DNA of 27,364 nucleotides from Hyphomicrobiaceae bacterium (GTDB lineage: Bacteria; Pseudomonadota; Alphaproteobacteria; Rhizobiales; Hyphomicrobiaceae), in the NCBI GenBank assembly GCA_021775715.1, contig JAJFHI010000017.1, forward strand, positions 1 through 27,364, read 5' to 3'. The notes below the pieces were generated by a model. The model did no database searches, had not been told where the DNA came from, and saw only the letters and a list, made by a program, of their open reading frames with translations. This document shows, piece by piece, positions 15,773 through 24,113 of this stretch (position 1 is the stretch's first letter; each line of letters begins with the position of its first letter). The position numbers and the translations under genes are program-made.

Positions 15773-16315
15773 TTAAAACATGTTGAGTGCAAGCTTGGCC
15801 TCGTCAGACATCCGCTCCATGCTCCAAGGCGGGTCGAATACGAGGTTAACTTTGACGTCACCCACGCCCTGAACGGAGCTAACCGCGTCCTGTACCCAGC
15901 CCGGCATTTCGCCTGCAACGGGGCATCCCGGCGACGTCAACGTCATCTCGACCTCAACATCACGATTGTCCTCAAGCTCAATCTTGTAGATGAGACCCAG
16001 CTCGTAAATATCGGACGGAATTTCCGGATCGTAGACGGTTTTGATCGCCGCGACGATATCAGCAGAAAGCCGATCGACTTCCTCTTGCGGAAGCTCAGTT
16101 GCCTTCACGACGGTTTCCGTTTCAATCTCGGCCGCACCCTCCTTGGGCTCCGGCTCCGGCACGGGCGCAGGTGTCGGCGCGACCGGCGCCTCTTCAACCG
16201 GCTGCGGCGTGAAAAATGTCGACTTATCCTGAGCTGCTTCTTGCACCTCAGGTGTATTCAAAAAATCATCCAGATTTGCAGAGCCTGGGGTGTTACCAGT
16301 TTTTCTGTCCGTCAT
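15773..16315 (-). CDS. sufT: SUF system protein SufT (MIP18/DUF59 domain)
   Basis: The 180-residue protein has a C-terminal MIP18/DUF59 domain (about 84-180) containing DPEIPSDIYELGLIYKIE, TLTSPGCPVAGEMP with the conserved Cys131, and VFDPPWSMERMS. SufT helps maturation of Fe-S proteins, especially under high demand. In rhizobial suf operons this position was earlier called sufX. The first ~80 residues are a Pro/Glu/Ala/Val-rich, apparently disordered extension (a run of PVPEPEPKEG type) that minimal SufT/YitW proteins lack. ATG 16315 has GGAG eight bases upstream. It lies between sufS and sufA, 60 and 67 bases away. Confidence 0.92.
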   Translation of the reverse strand: MTDRKTGNTPGSANLDDFLNTPEVQEAAQDKSTFFTPQPVEEAPVAPTPAPVPEPEPKEGAAEIETETVVKATELPQEEVDRLSADIVAAIKTVYDPEIPSDIYELGLIYKIELEDNRDVEVEMTLTSPGCPVAGEMPGWVQDAVSSVQGVGDVKVNLVFDPPWSMERMSDEAKLALNMF

Positions 16316-16375
16316 GTGTCTTACTCCATTGTGCCGTCAACATCGCCGCGGTCGCGACGACGCAGGCACGAAGAT

Positions 16376-17656
16376 CTAGGCGAAGAAGTCTCGCGCGCGA
16401 ACCAAAGCATCCGCCAACGCATCTACTTCTTCCTTGGTGTTGTACATCGCGAACGATGCGCGGCAAGTTGCCGGAACGCCAAGACGCTCCATCAATGGCT
16501 GCGCGCAATGGTGGCCCGCCCGCACCGCAATACCCGAGCGGTCAATAATCGTTGCGATGTCATGCGGGTGCAAACCATCAATGCTGAAAGAGATAATCGC
16601 ACCCTTGCCCGGCGCCGTGCCGTGAATTTTCAACCAATTCAACTCGGCCAGTTTCTGATGCGCGTAATCGCTGAGTTCCTGCTCATAAGCTGCGATGCGG
16701 TCCCGACCGATCTGCATCATGTAGTTCAGCGCCGTGCCAAGCCCGACAGTTTCCACGATCGCCGGCGTGCCCGCCTCGAACTTGTGTGGCGGGTGATTGT
16801 ACGTGACCCTATCGACGGTCACACTCTCAATCATCTCACCGCCACCTTCATACGGCGGCATCTTCTCGAGGTGTTCCTTCTTCGCATACAAAACACCGAT
16901 GCCTGACGGCCCGTAAACCTTGTGGCCGGTGAAGACGTAAAAGTCGGCGTCGAGGTCCTGCACATCGACGGGCATATGCACCGACGCCTGCGTGCCATCA
17001 ACTAGCACTGGAATGCCTTTGGCATGTGCGGCTTTAACGATTTCCTTAATTGGCAGAACAGTCCCCAACACGTTCGACATGTGCGTGACGGCGACGATCT
17101 TAGTTTTTTCGGTCAGCAACTTTTCGAATTCATCGAAGAGGAATTCACCGTCGTCGGAAATCGGCGCCAACTTCAAGACAGCGCCACAGCGTTCGCGGTG
17201 ATACTTCCACGGCACGATGTTGGAGTGGTGCTCCATAATGGTCAGAACAATTTCATCGCCTGGTCCGATCGTCATGCCGCCATACGACTGCGCCACGAGA
17301 TTTATGGCGCTCGTCGCATTGCGTGTGAACACGATCTCATCGACGCTCGGCGCATTAAGAAAACGGCGCACGGTCTCGCGCGCATCCTCCATGTTCTGCG
17401 TTGCGGTGTTTGAGAGATAGTGCAGCCCACGGTGGACGTTGGCATACTCAAAACGATAGGAGTGATCCATCGCCTCGATGACGGAGCGCGGCTTTTGCGC
17501 CGACGCGCCATTATCCAGGTAGACGAGCGGCTTGCCGTAGACCTCGCGAAACAGGATTGGAAAATCCGCACGGATACGCGCAACATCAAAGGCTTCACCG
17601 GCCAAGCCTGCAAGGCCCGTATCAGGATCGCGTACTTTTGTCGTCTCGATGACCAT
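16376..17656 (-). CDS. sufS: SufS-type cysteine desulfurase
   Basis: This PLP enzyme takes sulfur from cysteine as a persulfide and passes it to the scaffold. It has 426 residues from ATG 17656, which has GAGG five bases upstream (a TTG six codons earlier is rejected). PLP lysine Lys246 lies in TGHKVYGPSG, and the persulfide Cys384 in RAGHHCAQP, the type II (SufS/CsdA) signature. This is the second cysteine desulfurase of the operon and corresponds to rhizobial SufS1. No sufE/sufU is present in the window. The 165-base gap to sufD is the longest in the operon and contains only a small hairpin (17699-17712). Confidence 0.96.
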   Translation of the reverse strand: MVIETTKVRDPDTGLAGLAGEAFDVARIRADFPILFREVYGKPLVYLDNGASAQKPRSVIEAMDHSYRFEYANVHRGLHYLSNTATQNMEDARETVRRFLNAPSVDEIVFTRNATSAINLVAQSYGGMTIGPGDEIVLTIMEHHSNIVPWKYHRERCGAVLKLAPISDDGEFLFDEFEKLLTEKTKIVAVTHMSNVLGTVLPIKEIVKAAHAKGIPVLVDGTQASVHMPVDVQDLDADFYVFTGHKVYGPSGIGVLYAKKEHLEKMPPYEGGGEMIESVTVDRVTYNHPPHKFEAGTPAIVETVGLGTALNYMMQIGRDRIAAYEQELSDYAHQKLAELNWLKIHGTAPGKGAIISFSIDGLHPHDIATIIDRSGIAVRAGHHCAQPLMERLGVPATCRASFAMYNTKEEVDALADALVRARDFFA

Positions 17657-17821
17657 CAATGCCTCATTTCTCAAACCATCTCGTGTGAGAGGCTGCCGCT
17701 TGCCCGTGCAAGAAACTCCTCTACCGCGTCACACCGGCCTATGCCGAGATGTCGTTCAGCGTGGCGTTAGGGTCGGTGCAAAAACTACACTTCGAAAACC
17801 AAAACACCACATTGCATCTCA

Positions 17822-19168
17822 TTAACTTGAGCGCGCCGCGCGTTCTTCCAGCCATTGTTCGGCGTAGGCTGTAATCGCGCCACGTACTTGTTCGTGTTCG
17901 ACAACTTCAATGGCTTCGCCGATGAACGACTGCACCAGAAGACTACGCGCCTGGTCTTCAGGAATGCCACGTGCACGGCAATAGAACATCAAGCCTTCGT
18001 CCAACTCAGCAACCGTGGAGCCGTGTCCGCACAAAACATCATCGGCGTAAATTTCCAGCTCGGGCTTGCTGTCAAACTCCGTGTCCGGTGACAACATTAA
18101 TGCCTGAGCCATCTGCTTGCCGTCGGTCTTCTGTGCAATCTGTTGCACGATAACTTTTCCCTGGAAGATCCCACGCGCATTGTCATCCAACACACATTTG
18201 AACAGCTCGCGGCTCGTGCCATGTGGTACGGCATGGTCCACCACCAGCGTGTTATCGACGTGCTCTTTGCCGCGTCCTAGGTACGATCCCGATAGATCAA
18301 CTTCGGCACCCTCACCATCGAACGTCACAAACATCTGGTTGCGTGCAAGACCGACGCCCTGCGTGTGGTGATAGCCATGATACGCGCTGTCTTTGCCAAG
18401 ACGGCCAATCCAACTCGCAAGATGTGTAACCGCTCCAGTATCGACGGCAACCTTGATGTGGTCGACATGCGCGCCATCACCAACGTCCACTTCTGACGCT
18501 GTGTTCATCTGGCCCGCGACAGCCGCGCCTGGCAGCGAAACGAACGCCTCAACGACTGTCACCGTCGCATTGGCGCCAACACGCAACACGTGCCGCGCTG
18601 CCGTGAAGCCTGCTTCACCACCGGCGCGCACGTGCGCAATGATGATTGGCCTTTCGACCTCGGTGCCGGTCGCGACTTCGACCACGGCGCCGTCTGTCAT
18701 ATAGGCTGCATTCAATGCCAGCACAGCATCATCAGCAGGAGCGGCTTCGCCCGCGCCAAAACCTTTGGCCGTCACTGGACCGCGAGCCAACGCTTCACTC
18801 AACGGTGTGATCGTGACACCTGATTGCGCCTCGGTTGATGACAGCTCTTTGCGATAAGCACCGTTCACCAATACGACACGCTGTGCGTCGATGGTCTGCA
18901 ACGGGCCCAAAGCAACGATAACATCAGCAATCGTAATTGCCGACGCGTCGCCAACATTCAGCGGCAGCGCTTCTTTCACGATCGCGCGCAGGTCTGTGTA
19001 CTTCCACTCCTCGATATGGCGATGCGGCAGGCCCTGAGCGTCGAACGTATCGATCGCTGCCTGACGCGCACCTTTCACACTGGCGTCACCTGGCAACTTG
19101 CCGGACACGTGTGCGAACTGATCGGCGAGCTCTTGCTCCACCTTCGTCTTAATTTTTGCCACCGTCAT
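17822..19168 (-). CDS. sufD: Fe-S cluster scaffold subunit SufD
   Basis: This is a subunit of the cytoplasmic SufBC2D scaffold complex that builds clusters; it pairs with SufB through a beta-helix core. The 448 residues match the family. The N-terminus HRHIEEWKYTDLRAIV (about 49-64) is the SufD entry motif. The C-terminal part shows DDVLCGHGSTVAELDEGLMFYCRARG, with the conserved Cys-Gly-His-Gly-Ser, and SFIGEAIE. A strong ribosome site GGAGGA lies four bases before ATG 19168. It follows sufC by 55 bases. Confidence 0.96.
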   Translation of the reverse strand: MTVAKIKTKVEQELADQFAHVSGKLPGDASVKGARQAAIDTFDAQGLPHRHIEEWKYTDLRAIVKEALPLNVGDASAITIADVIVALGPLQTIDAQRVVLVNGAYRKELSSTEAQSGVTITPLSEALARGPVTAKGFGAGEAAPADDAVLALNAAYMTDGAVVEVATGTEVERPIIIAHVRAGGEAGFTAARHVLRVGANATVTVVEAFVSLPGAAVAGQMNTASEVDVGDGAHVDHIKVAVDTGAVTHLASWIGRLGKDSAYHGYHHTQGVGLARNQMFVTFDGEGAEVDLSGSYLGRGKEHVDNTLVVDHAVPHGTSRELFKCVLDDNARGIFQGKVIVQQIAQKTDGKQMAQALMLSPDTEFDSKPELEIYADDVLCGHGSTVAELDEGLMFYCRARGIPEDQARSLLVQSFIGEAIEVVEHEQVRGAITAYAEQWLEERAARSS

Positions 19169-19223
19169 GCGCTCCTCCGCGCGGAATACCTAGTTGCTAG
19201 TCTGGACAGAGTTCGAACCGCCG

Positions 19224-19973
19224 TTAGGCCGCTTCGAATTCTGCATAGCCAGACTTCTCAAGCTCGTGGGCCAATTCTTTGCCACCAGTTTTCTGGATCT
19301 TGCCGTGCGCCAGAACGTGGACTTTGTCAGGAACGATATATTCCAGCAGACGCTGATAGTGGGTAATGACACACATCGCACGATCCGGGCCTCTCAGCGC
19401 GTTTACGCCGTCGGCCACAATCCGCAGAGCATCAATATCAAGACCACTGTCAGTTTCATCAAGCACACACAGCGTCGGCTCAAGCATTGCCATCTGCAAA
19501 ATCTCCGACCGCTTCTTTTCACCACCAGAGAAGCCGACATTTACAGGACGTTTCAACATTTCCATGTTGATTTTGAGAGAAGCGGCGCGCCCTTTGACGA
19601 CTTTTAGGAATTCTGGCGTCGTGAATTCCTCCTTGCCACGCTTCTTGCGCACCGCGTTAACGGCTGTACGCAGAAACGTCAGACCGGCCACGCCGGGAAT
19701 TTCCATCGGGTATTGGAATGCGAGGAAGACGCCTGCAATCGCACGCTCTTCCGGGTTCATTTCGAGAATGCTTTCGCCGTTCCAAAGGATGTCGCCTTCC
19801 GTCACTTCATAATCATCACGACCTGCGAGAATGTAGGCCAGCGTCGACTTGCCGGAGCCGTTTGGTCCCATGATGGCGTGCACTTCACCTGTCGGGATCG
19901 TCAGGTTTATGCCCTTCAGGATCTCTTTTTTATCTTCTTCGATACGTGCGTGCAGGTTTTTGATTTCCAGCAT
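19224..19973 (-). CDS. sufC: Fe-S assembly ATPase SufC
   Basis: This is an ABC-type ATPase subunit that drives conformational change in SufB-SufD. It has 249 residues, with Walker A GPNGSGKST (36-44), Q-loop FQYPMEIPG, signature FSGGEKKR (148-155), Walker B LCVLDETDSGLD (168-179) and H-loop His205. Asp-Glu-Thr-Asp-Ser-Gly-Leu-Asp is the SufC form of the D-loop region. It is soluble, with no transporter partner nearby. It follows the 102-codon small membrane protein gene by 78 bases. Confidence 0.97.
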   Translation of the reverse strand: MLEIKNLHARIEEDKKEILKGINLTIPTGEVHAIMGPNGSGKSTLAYILAGRDDYEVTEGDILWNGESILEMNPEERAIAGVFLAFQYPMEIPGVAGLTFLRTAVNAVRKKRGKEEFTTPEFLKVVKGRAASLKINMEMLKRPVNVGFSGGEKKRSEILQMAMLEPTLCVLDETDSGLDIDALRIVADGVNALRGPDRAMCVITHYQRLLEYIVPDKVHVLAHGKIQKTGGKELAHELEKSGYAEFEAA

Positions 19974-20051
19974 TGTCTTCTCTTCAACTCCGGTTGTCTG
20001 TTAACGCCCACTTCATTCGGGCGCTCGTTCATCTCAATTATTCATTTTCTC

Positions 20052-20360
20052 TCAGCGATCGTCCGAGCCGGGCTCGAACATCTCTCTGTACAACTGTCCA
20101 TTCCAGCGCCACGCCCACGGGCCGTCGGTCTTTTTGCGTGCGAAACGGCAGAAAAACCAGACGGCGCCAACAAGAGCAAGCGCCCACCCCAGCATGCCGA
20201 TCAGTCGCGTCTCATCTGTCAACGCCTGCACCCAAGCAATCGAACCCACAGCGATGACGCCGGCAAATCCAATCGTTGCAAGCCATCCCTTCCAATTCGA
20301 CGGCGTTGCACCATATCCGTGGCGCTTCGGCTTAAACCAATTCTGCTCCGTATCGCTCAT
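20052..20360 (-). CDS. Uncharacterised small two-helix membrane protein inside the suf operon
   Basis: The 102-residue protein is not one I can name. A polar aromatic N-terminus (Trp-Phe-Lys-Pro-Lys-Arg-His-Gly-Tyr-Gly, 8-17) precedes two predicted membrane helices at about 25-45 and 53-73, joined by a short TDET loop. The cytoplasm-like tail has Arg/Lys next to the membrane and a DGPWAWRW patch. It has one cysteine, near the end of helix 2. The start is six bases after the stop of the upstream 130-codon gene with little ribosome site of its own, so the two are probably translationally coupled. It sits between sufB and sufC, an interval that is normally empty in rhizobial suf operons. The coding call is supported by the helix pattern and operon fit; function is unknown. 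Confidence 0.8.
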   Translation of the reverse strand: MSDTEQNWFKPKRHGYGATPSNWKGWLATIGFAGVIAVGSIAWVQALTDETRLIGMLGWALALVGAVWFFCRFARKKTDGPWAWRWNGQLYREMFEPGSDDR

Positions 20361-20366
20361 GACCCA

Positions 20367-20759
20367 TCACGCTGATTCTTCGTCGTCTATTTTGACAGCC
20401 CAGTCAGCGATGCGTTTGAACACGTCCTGATAAAGAGCGTCGGTGTAGAACGGCTCCGATGAATAAACAGGCTCGCCATTGACCAACAACGCGCCATCTT
20501 CTGCCGGCTCAACGATGAAGCTGTGAATACCCTTGGTCAGGATAAACATGCCGTCATCGTCTTCAATCTCAACACCAAGAGCTGCCAACGGATTGATGTC
20601 GGCCTCATCGAAATGCTCGCTGATCTCCTCAATCAAAAAAGCTGTGCCCAACATCTGATGCTCGATAGCTGCCGCTTTTTCATCGTCCTCCTGCTCTCGT
20701 GCCGACAACGTCGCGTTGCGCAGAATGCTAGCTACCGTTTTTGCCGTGTTGCTGCTCAT
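20367..20759 (-). CDS. Uncharacterised acidic protein inside the suf operon
   Basis: The 130-residue protein has no recognised domain. It is strongly acidic, has no cysteine and no membrane segment, so it is probably soluble and not itself a cluster carrier. The first ~60 residues look helical (with EQEDDEKAAAIEHQ and EEISEHFDEADI). Residues 61-100 look beta-rich (VEIEDDDGMFILTKGIHSFIVE, then LLVNGEPVY). The last ~25 residues look helical again. A clear ribosome site GGAGG lies seven bases before ATG 20759. It follows sufB by 28 bases and precedes the small membrane protein by six. The position argues for a SUF-related role; nothing in the sequence shows what that is. Confidence 0.8.
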   Translation of the reverse strand: MSSNTAKTVASILRNATLSAREQEDDEKAAAIEHQMLGTAFLIEEISEHFDEADINPLAALGVEIEDDDGMFILTKGIHSFIVEPAEDGALLVNGEPVYSSEPFYTDALYQDVFKRIADWAVKIDDEESA

Positions 20760-20787
20760 TTTTCACCCTCCGCGCGCGCGACCAGCC

Positions 20788-22257
20788 CTAGCCAACCGAA
20801 CCTTCCAGGCTAATGCCAATCAGCTTTTGCGTTTCGGCCATGAACTCCATCGGCAACTGCTGCAGCACATCACGAACGAAACCGTTGACGATCAACGCCA
20901 CCGCTTCTTCTTCGTTAAGGCCGCGTTGCATGCAGTAGAACAGCTTGTCGTCGGATATTTTCGATGTTGTTGCTTCATGTTCGAAGTGCGCTGTTGAGTT
21001 CTTTGCTTCGATATACGGCACGGTATGCGCACCGCACTGGTCACCGATCAAAAGTGAGTCGCACTGAGTAAAGTTGCGCGAGTTAGTTGCCTTGCGATGC
21101 GCCGAGACAAGACCACGGTAGGTGTTGTCTGAACGCCCGGCTGCGATGCCTTTCGAGATGATTCGGCTCGACGTGTTCTTGCCGAGGTGGATCATCTTGG
21201 TGCCGCTGTCGATTTGCTGGCGTCCATTGGACACCGCAATCGAGTAAAACTCGCCACGGCTGTTGTCACCGCGCAAGATGCAGCTTGGATACTTCCAAGT
21301 AATAGCAGAGCCCGTTTCAACCTGCGTCCAGGACACTTTAGAGTTGTTGCCACGGCAGTCGGCACGTTTGGTGACAAAGTTATAGATGCCACCCTTTCCG
21401 TCCTTATCGCCGGGGTACCAGTTCTGCACCGTCGAGTATTTAATCTCGGCATCGTCCAGCGCCACCAGCTCAACGACGGCTGCGTGCATCTGGTTTTCGT
21501 CACGCATCGGCGCCGTGCAGCCTTCGAGGTAGGACACGTACGAGCCTTTTTCGGCAATGATGAGCGTCCGCTCAAACTGACCAGTTTCTTTGTCGTTGAT
21601 GCGGAAGTACGTCGACAGCTCCATTGGACAGCGCACGCCCTCCGGGATGTAGACAAACGATCCATCGGAGTAGACCGCCGAGTTCAATGCCGCGTAATAG
21701 TTGTCGGACTTTGGCACAACCGAGCCGATGTACCTCTTCACCAATTCCGGATGCGTTTTCAACGCTTCCGAGATCGAGCAGAAGATAACGCCGGCCTTCT
21801 TAAGCTCGTCCTTGAAAGTCGTGACAACGGAAACACTGTCGAACACGGCATCAACGGCGACCTTTGCGCCTTGAACGCCGGCCAACACAGCCTGCTCTTT
21901 CAGAGGAATGCCAAGCTTCTCGTACGTGGCCAGCAGCTCGGGATCGACCTCGTCGAGGCTCTTTGGTCCTTCCGTCGATTTCGGCGCGGAATAGTAGTAC
22001 AGGTCTTGAAAATCGATTTTTGGATAATCAACCTTGGCCCATGTCGGCTCCGTCATGGTCTGCCAACGCTGATAGGCATCCAGGCGCCATTCCAGCATCC
22101 ATTCCGGCTCATCCTTGCGGGCCGAAATATAGCGAATGATGTCTTCGTTCAAGCCTTTTGGCGCACGGACAGACTCGATGTCTGTTTCAAAGCCGTACTT
22201 GTACTGGTCAACATCGATATCTTTGACTTGATCGATGGTATCCTGGACCGCTGCCAT
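20788..22257 (-). CDS. sufB: Fe-S cluster scaffold subunit SufB
   Basis: This is the core scaffold subunit on which the nascent cluster forms, in complex with SufC and SufD. The 489 residues match the family. Conserved blocks include GSFVYIPEGVRCPMELSTYFRI, YLEGCTAPMRDENQMHAAVVEL, the beta-helix core with VQNWYPGDKDGKGGIYNFVTKR and CRGNNSKVSWTQVE, and the C-terminal NSTAHFEHEATTSK. GGAG lies seven bases before ATG 22257. It follows sufS2 by 51 bases. Confidence 0.97.
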   Translation of the reverse strand: MAAVQDTIDQVKDIDVDQYKYGFETDIESVRAPKGLNEDIIRYISARKDEPEWMLEWRLDAYQRWQTMTEPTWAKVDYPKIDFQDLYYYSAPKSTEGPKSLDEVDPELLATYEKLGIPLKEQAVLAGVQGAKVAVDAVFDSVSVVTTFKDELKKAGVIFCSISEALKTHPELVKRYIGSVVPKSDNYYAALNSAVYSDGSFVYIPEGVRCPMELSTYFRINDKETGQFERTLIIAEKGSYVSYLEGCTAPMRDENQMHAAVVELVALDDAEIKYSTVQNWYPGDKDGKGGIYNFVTKRADCRGNNSKVSWTQVETGSAITWKYPSCILRGDNSRGEFYSIAVSNGRQQIDSGTKMIHLGKNTSSRIISKGIAAGRSDNTYRGLVSAHRKATNSRNFTQCDSLLIGDQCGAHTVPYIEAKNSTAHFEHEATTSKISDDKLFYCMQRGLNEEEAVALIVNGFVRDVLQQLPMEFMAETQKLIGISLEGSVG

Positions 22258-22308
22258 GCTCGTCTCCTTAACGTTGTTGCGTTTCGCAACTCATCTTTAA
22301 ATTTCTTT

Positions 22309-23469
22309 TCAAGCCACATTCCGAACTTCGCGCACGCCACCCATGATGGAAGACCATGCCTGTTCGAAAGTCGCGATATCGTCTTGCGTCGTCGCCCAGC
22401 CAAGACTGACCCTTAGCGCCGACGTTGCTAATTCATCGTTCAAACCCATCGCATCAAGTGTTTCCGATCGGGCCGTCTTTCCAGACGAACACGCCGAACC
22501 CGCACTTAGAGAAACGCCAGCCAGATCAAACTTGATCACTGAAGTTTCGCCACGCCGCCCTGGCACAGCTAGACAGCTCGTGTTGGCGAGCCGTCGCGCG
22601 TCTTTCGCGATCACAACGGCCTCGGGTGTTGCGCGCGATACAAACGCCTCTACGCGGTCGCGCAACATTTCAAGGTCGGCAAACTTTGCTAGATCCCGAT
22701 GAGCCGCTTCAGCCGCCGCACCAAAACCGGCAATGCCTGAAACGTTCTCCGTGCCACCCCGCCGGTTGCGCTCCTGTCCGCCACCAGTCACGAGCGCCAG
22801 TAAATCGACACCGTCCCTAATTACGAGCGCGCCAACGCCTGACGGGCCGCCGAGCTTGTGCGCCGACACCATCATCATGTCGACACCAAGCCCTGTGAAA
22901 TCAACGAACTGTTTGCCAACCGCCTGGACGGCGTCTGTTAGCACCGTGATGCCAAGCTCGCGCGCAAGTGCTGCCAACTGGCCGACAGGCTGCACAACGC
23001 CCGTTTCATTATTCGCCAACTGGACAACCAGCAACTGCTTGTCAGCGGGCTTATTGCCGCCGGTCTGGATGTTTTCGCTGAAAAGTTTTGCTGCTGCGAC
23101 AACATCAATCACACCGTTGGCATCGACAGGTAACACAACGTGTTTGGCGGCCGATCGCTTGATCGGCAACATCACAGCCGGGTGCTCAATGTTGGCGCCG
23201 TAGATTGTTGACCAAGCAGCCGACAACGCCCAGTTCGCGGCTTCTGTAGCGCCGGACGTAAACACGACCTGGGTCGCCTTAGAGCCAACGAGCTGTCCAA
23301 CCTGTTCGCGCGCCTGATCGATCACAGCGCGTGCTGCACGGCCGTGCGCGTGCACAGAAGACGCATTGCCAATATCACTGTCGATTGCAGCCAACATAGC
23401 GGCACGCACCTCGGGACGAAGTGGTGCCGTGGCGTTGTAATCAAGATATGTGCGGTTGGTGGAGGTCAT
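22309..23469 (-). CDS. sufS2: Cysteine desulfurase, NifS/IscS-type (SufS2)
   Basis: This is a PLP-dependent sulfur donor enzyme of 386 residues. It has the class I NifS/IscS layout: YLDYNATAPLRPEV at the N-terminus, the PLP lysine Lys205 in SAHKLGGPSG, GGGQERNRRGGTEN, and the mobile-loop Cys327 in SAGSACSSGK. It differs in class from the downstream SufS. The ATG overlaps the iscR stop as ATGA and has a strong GGAGGTG eight bases upstream. The position matches sufS2 of the Agrobacterium-type sufS2BCDS1XA operon. There is no iscU or hscBA in the window, so it probably feeds SufBCD, although a more general sulfur role (tRNA thiolation, for example) is possible. Confidence 0.93.
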   Translation of the reverse strand: MTSTNRTYLDYNATAPLRPEVRAAMLAAIDSDIGNASSVHAHGRAARAVIDQAREQVGQLVGSKATQVVFTSGATEAANWALSAAWSTIYGANIEHPAVMLPIKRSAAKHVVLPVDANGVIDVVAAAKLFSENIQTGGNKPADKQLLVVQLANNETGVVQPVGQLAALARELGITVLTDAVQAVGKQFVDFTGLGVDMMMVSAHKLGGPSGVGALVIRDGVDLLALVTGGGQERNRRGGTENVSGIAGFGAAAEAAHRDLAKFADLEMLRDRVEAFVSRATPEAVVIAKDARRLANTSCLAVPGRRGETSVIKFDLAGVSLSAGSACSSGKTARSETLDAMGLNDELATSALRVSLGWATTQDDIATFEQAWSSIMGGVREVRNVA

Positions 23470-23975
23470 AGTTTTTTCACCTCCTGGGCGCCTATCAATT
23501 GGTCCGTCAAAGCACTCACTTTGTCGGCCATCCGCTGATTTGCATTGAACGCCCCATCGACAACGTCCGCCAACGTCACTTCTGAAAGGAAGGTATCAAT
23601 ATGTCGGCCCAGCGCATGCCACAGTCCGTGTGTCATGCATTTGACATCGCCGAGGCAGGCGCCTTTCTCAACGCCGCATCGTGTCATGCGGGTTTCTTCT
23701 TCCGCAGCTGTCATAATCTCAGCAACCGTGATCTCACGCGCATCACGCTGTAGGCGATAGCCACCCGTACGCCCACGCGCGCTTTCCACAAGACCGGCGC
23801 GGCGCAACAGTAGGAAAATCTGCTCAAGATAGGCGAGAGACAATTGCTGACGCTCAGCCACCGCCGACAACGGGACAGCCACCGGGGCCTTCTTGGCGCC
23901 GTCGGTCAAAGTGGTGTGCTTGGCAAGATCGGCCATTGCCATCACGGCGTAGCGTCCCTTGGTATTGAGCTCCAT
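23466..23975 (-). CDS. iscR: Rrf2-family Fe-S regulator, IscR-like
   Basis: This is a cytoplasmic winged-helix repressor that senses Fe-S status. The frame is open to GTG 24050, but ATG 23975 gives the conserved family start (Met-Glu-Leu-Asn-Thr-Lys-Gly-Arg-Tyr-Ala-Val) and 169 residues. The helix-turn-helix includes LSAVAERQQLSLAYLEQIF and the wing ARGRTGGYRL. Cluster ligands Cys100, Cys107 and Cys113 lie in TRCGVEKGACLGDVKCMTHGLW. The spacing is C-x6-C-x5-C, one residue longer than E. coli IscR (C-x5-C-x5-C) and one shorter than RirA as I recall it. The N-terminus is IscR-like rather than RirA-like. It is the first gene of the suf operon and probably controls it by feedback. Confidence 0.92.
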   Translation of the reverse strand: MELNTKGRYAVMAMADLAKHTTLTDGAKKAPVAVPLSAVAERQQLSLAYLEQIFLLLRRAGLVESARGRTGGYRLQRDAREITVAEIMTAAEEETRMTRCGVEKGACLGDVKCMTHGLWHALGRHIDTFLSEVTLADVVDGAFNANQRMADKVSALTDQLIGAQEVKKL

Positions 23976-24062
23976 ATTTACCGCCACCGGTTCGCTGTGA
24001 TCGCGCCCCGTTGTGGTGACAAAGCTGCCGGAGACCGGATTGGCTTGCACACGAGGGGCGAG

Positions 24063-24091
24063 ATTGTGCTAAGTACCGCGCGCGATGCCAA
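24063..24091 (-). promoter_or_regulatory. Putative sigma-70-type promoter of the suf operon
   Basis: On the minus strand TTGGCA (24091-24086, five of six to TTGACA) is followed after exactly 17 bases by CACAAT (24068-24063, four of six to TATAAT). Transcription would start near 24056, leaving a leader of about 80 bases before iscR. Confidence 0.5.
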
Positions 24092-24103
24092 AGCCATGGC
24101 ATC
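24084..24103. promoter_or_regulatory. Inverted repeat over the suf -35 element
   Basis: GATGCCA-AAGCCA-TGGCATC: perfect seven-base arms with a six-base spacer, overlapping the proposed -35 hexamer. The position fits a repressor operator, and IscR is the obvious candidate. It does not match the E. coli IscR consensus, so this is inference. Confidence 0.4.
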
Positions 24104-24113
24104 TCGCACTCAA

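Noticed and set aside
16085..16906. 273-codon open frame on the plus strand
   Set aside because: Antisense across sufT and sufS; Arg/His-rich composition and no domain or ribosome site.
17657..17821. Possible small gene in the sufD-sufS gap
   Set aside because: No start with ribosome site and no plausible protein; only a short hairpin at 17699-17712.
21187..22416. 409-codon open frame on the plus strand
   Set aside because: It lies antisense to sufB and the end of sufS2, has no recognisable domain, and is rich in Arg/Val/His as expected of a shadow frame of GC-rich coding DNA.
23976..24050. 25-residue N-terminal extension of IscR from GTG 24050
   Set aside because: The Rrf2 family starts at the M-x-L-x-x-K-G-R-Y-A-V block (ATG 23975); the extension would begin almost at the predicted transcription start.
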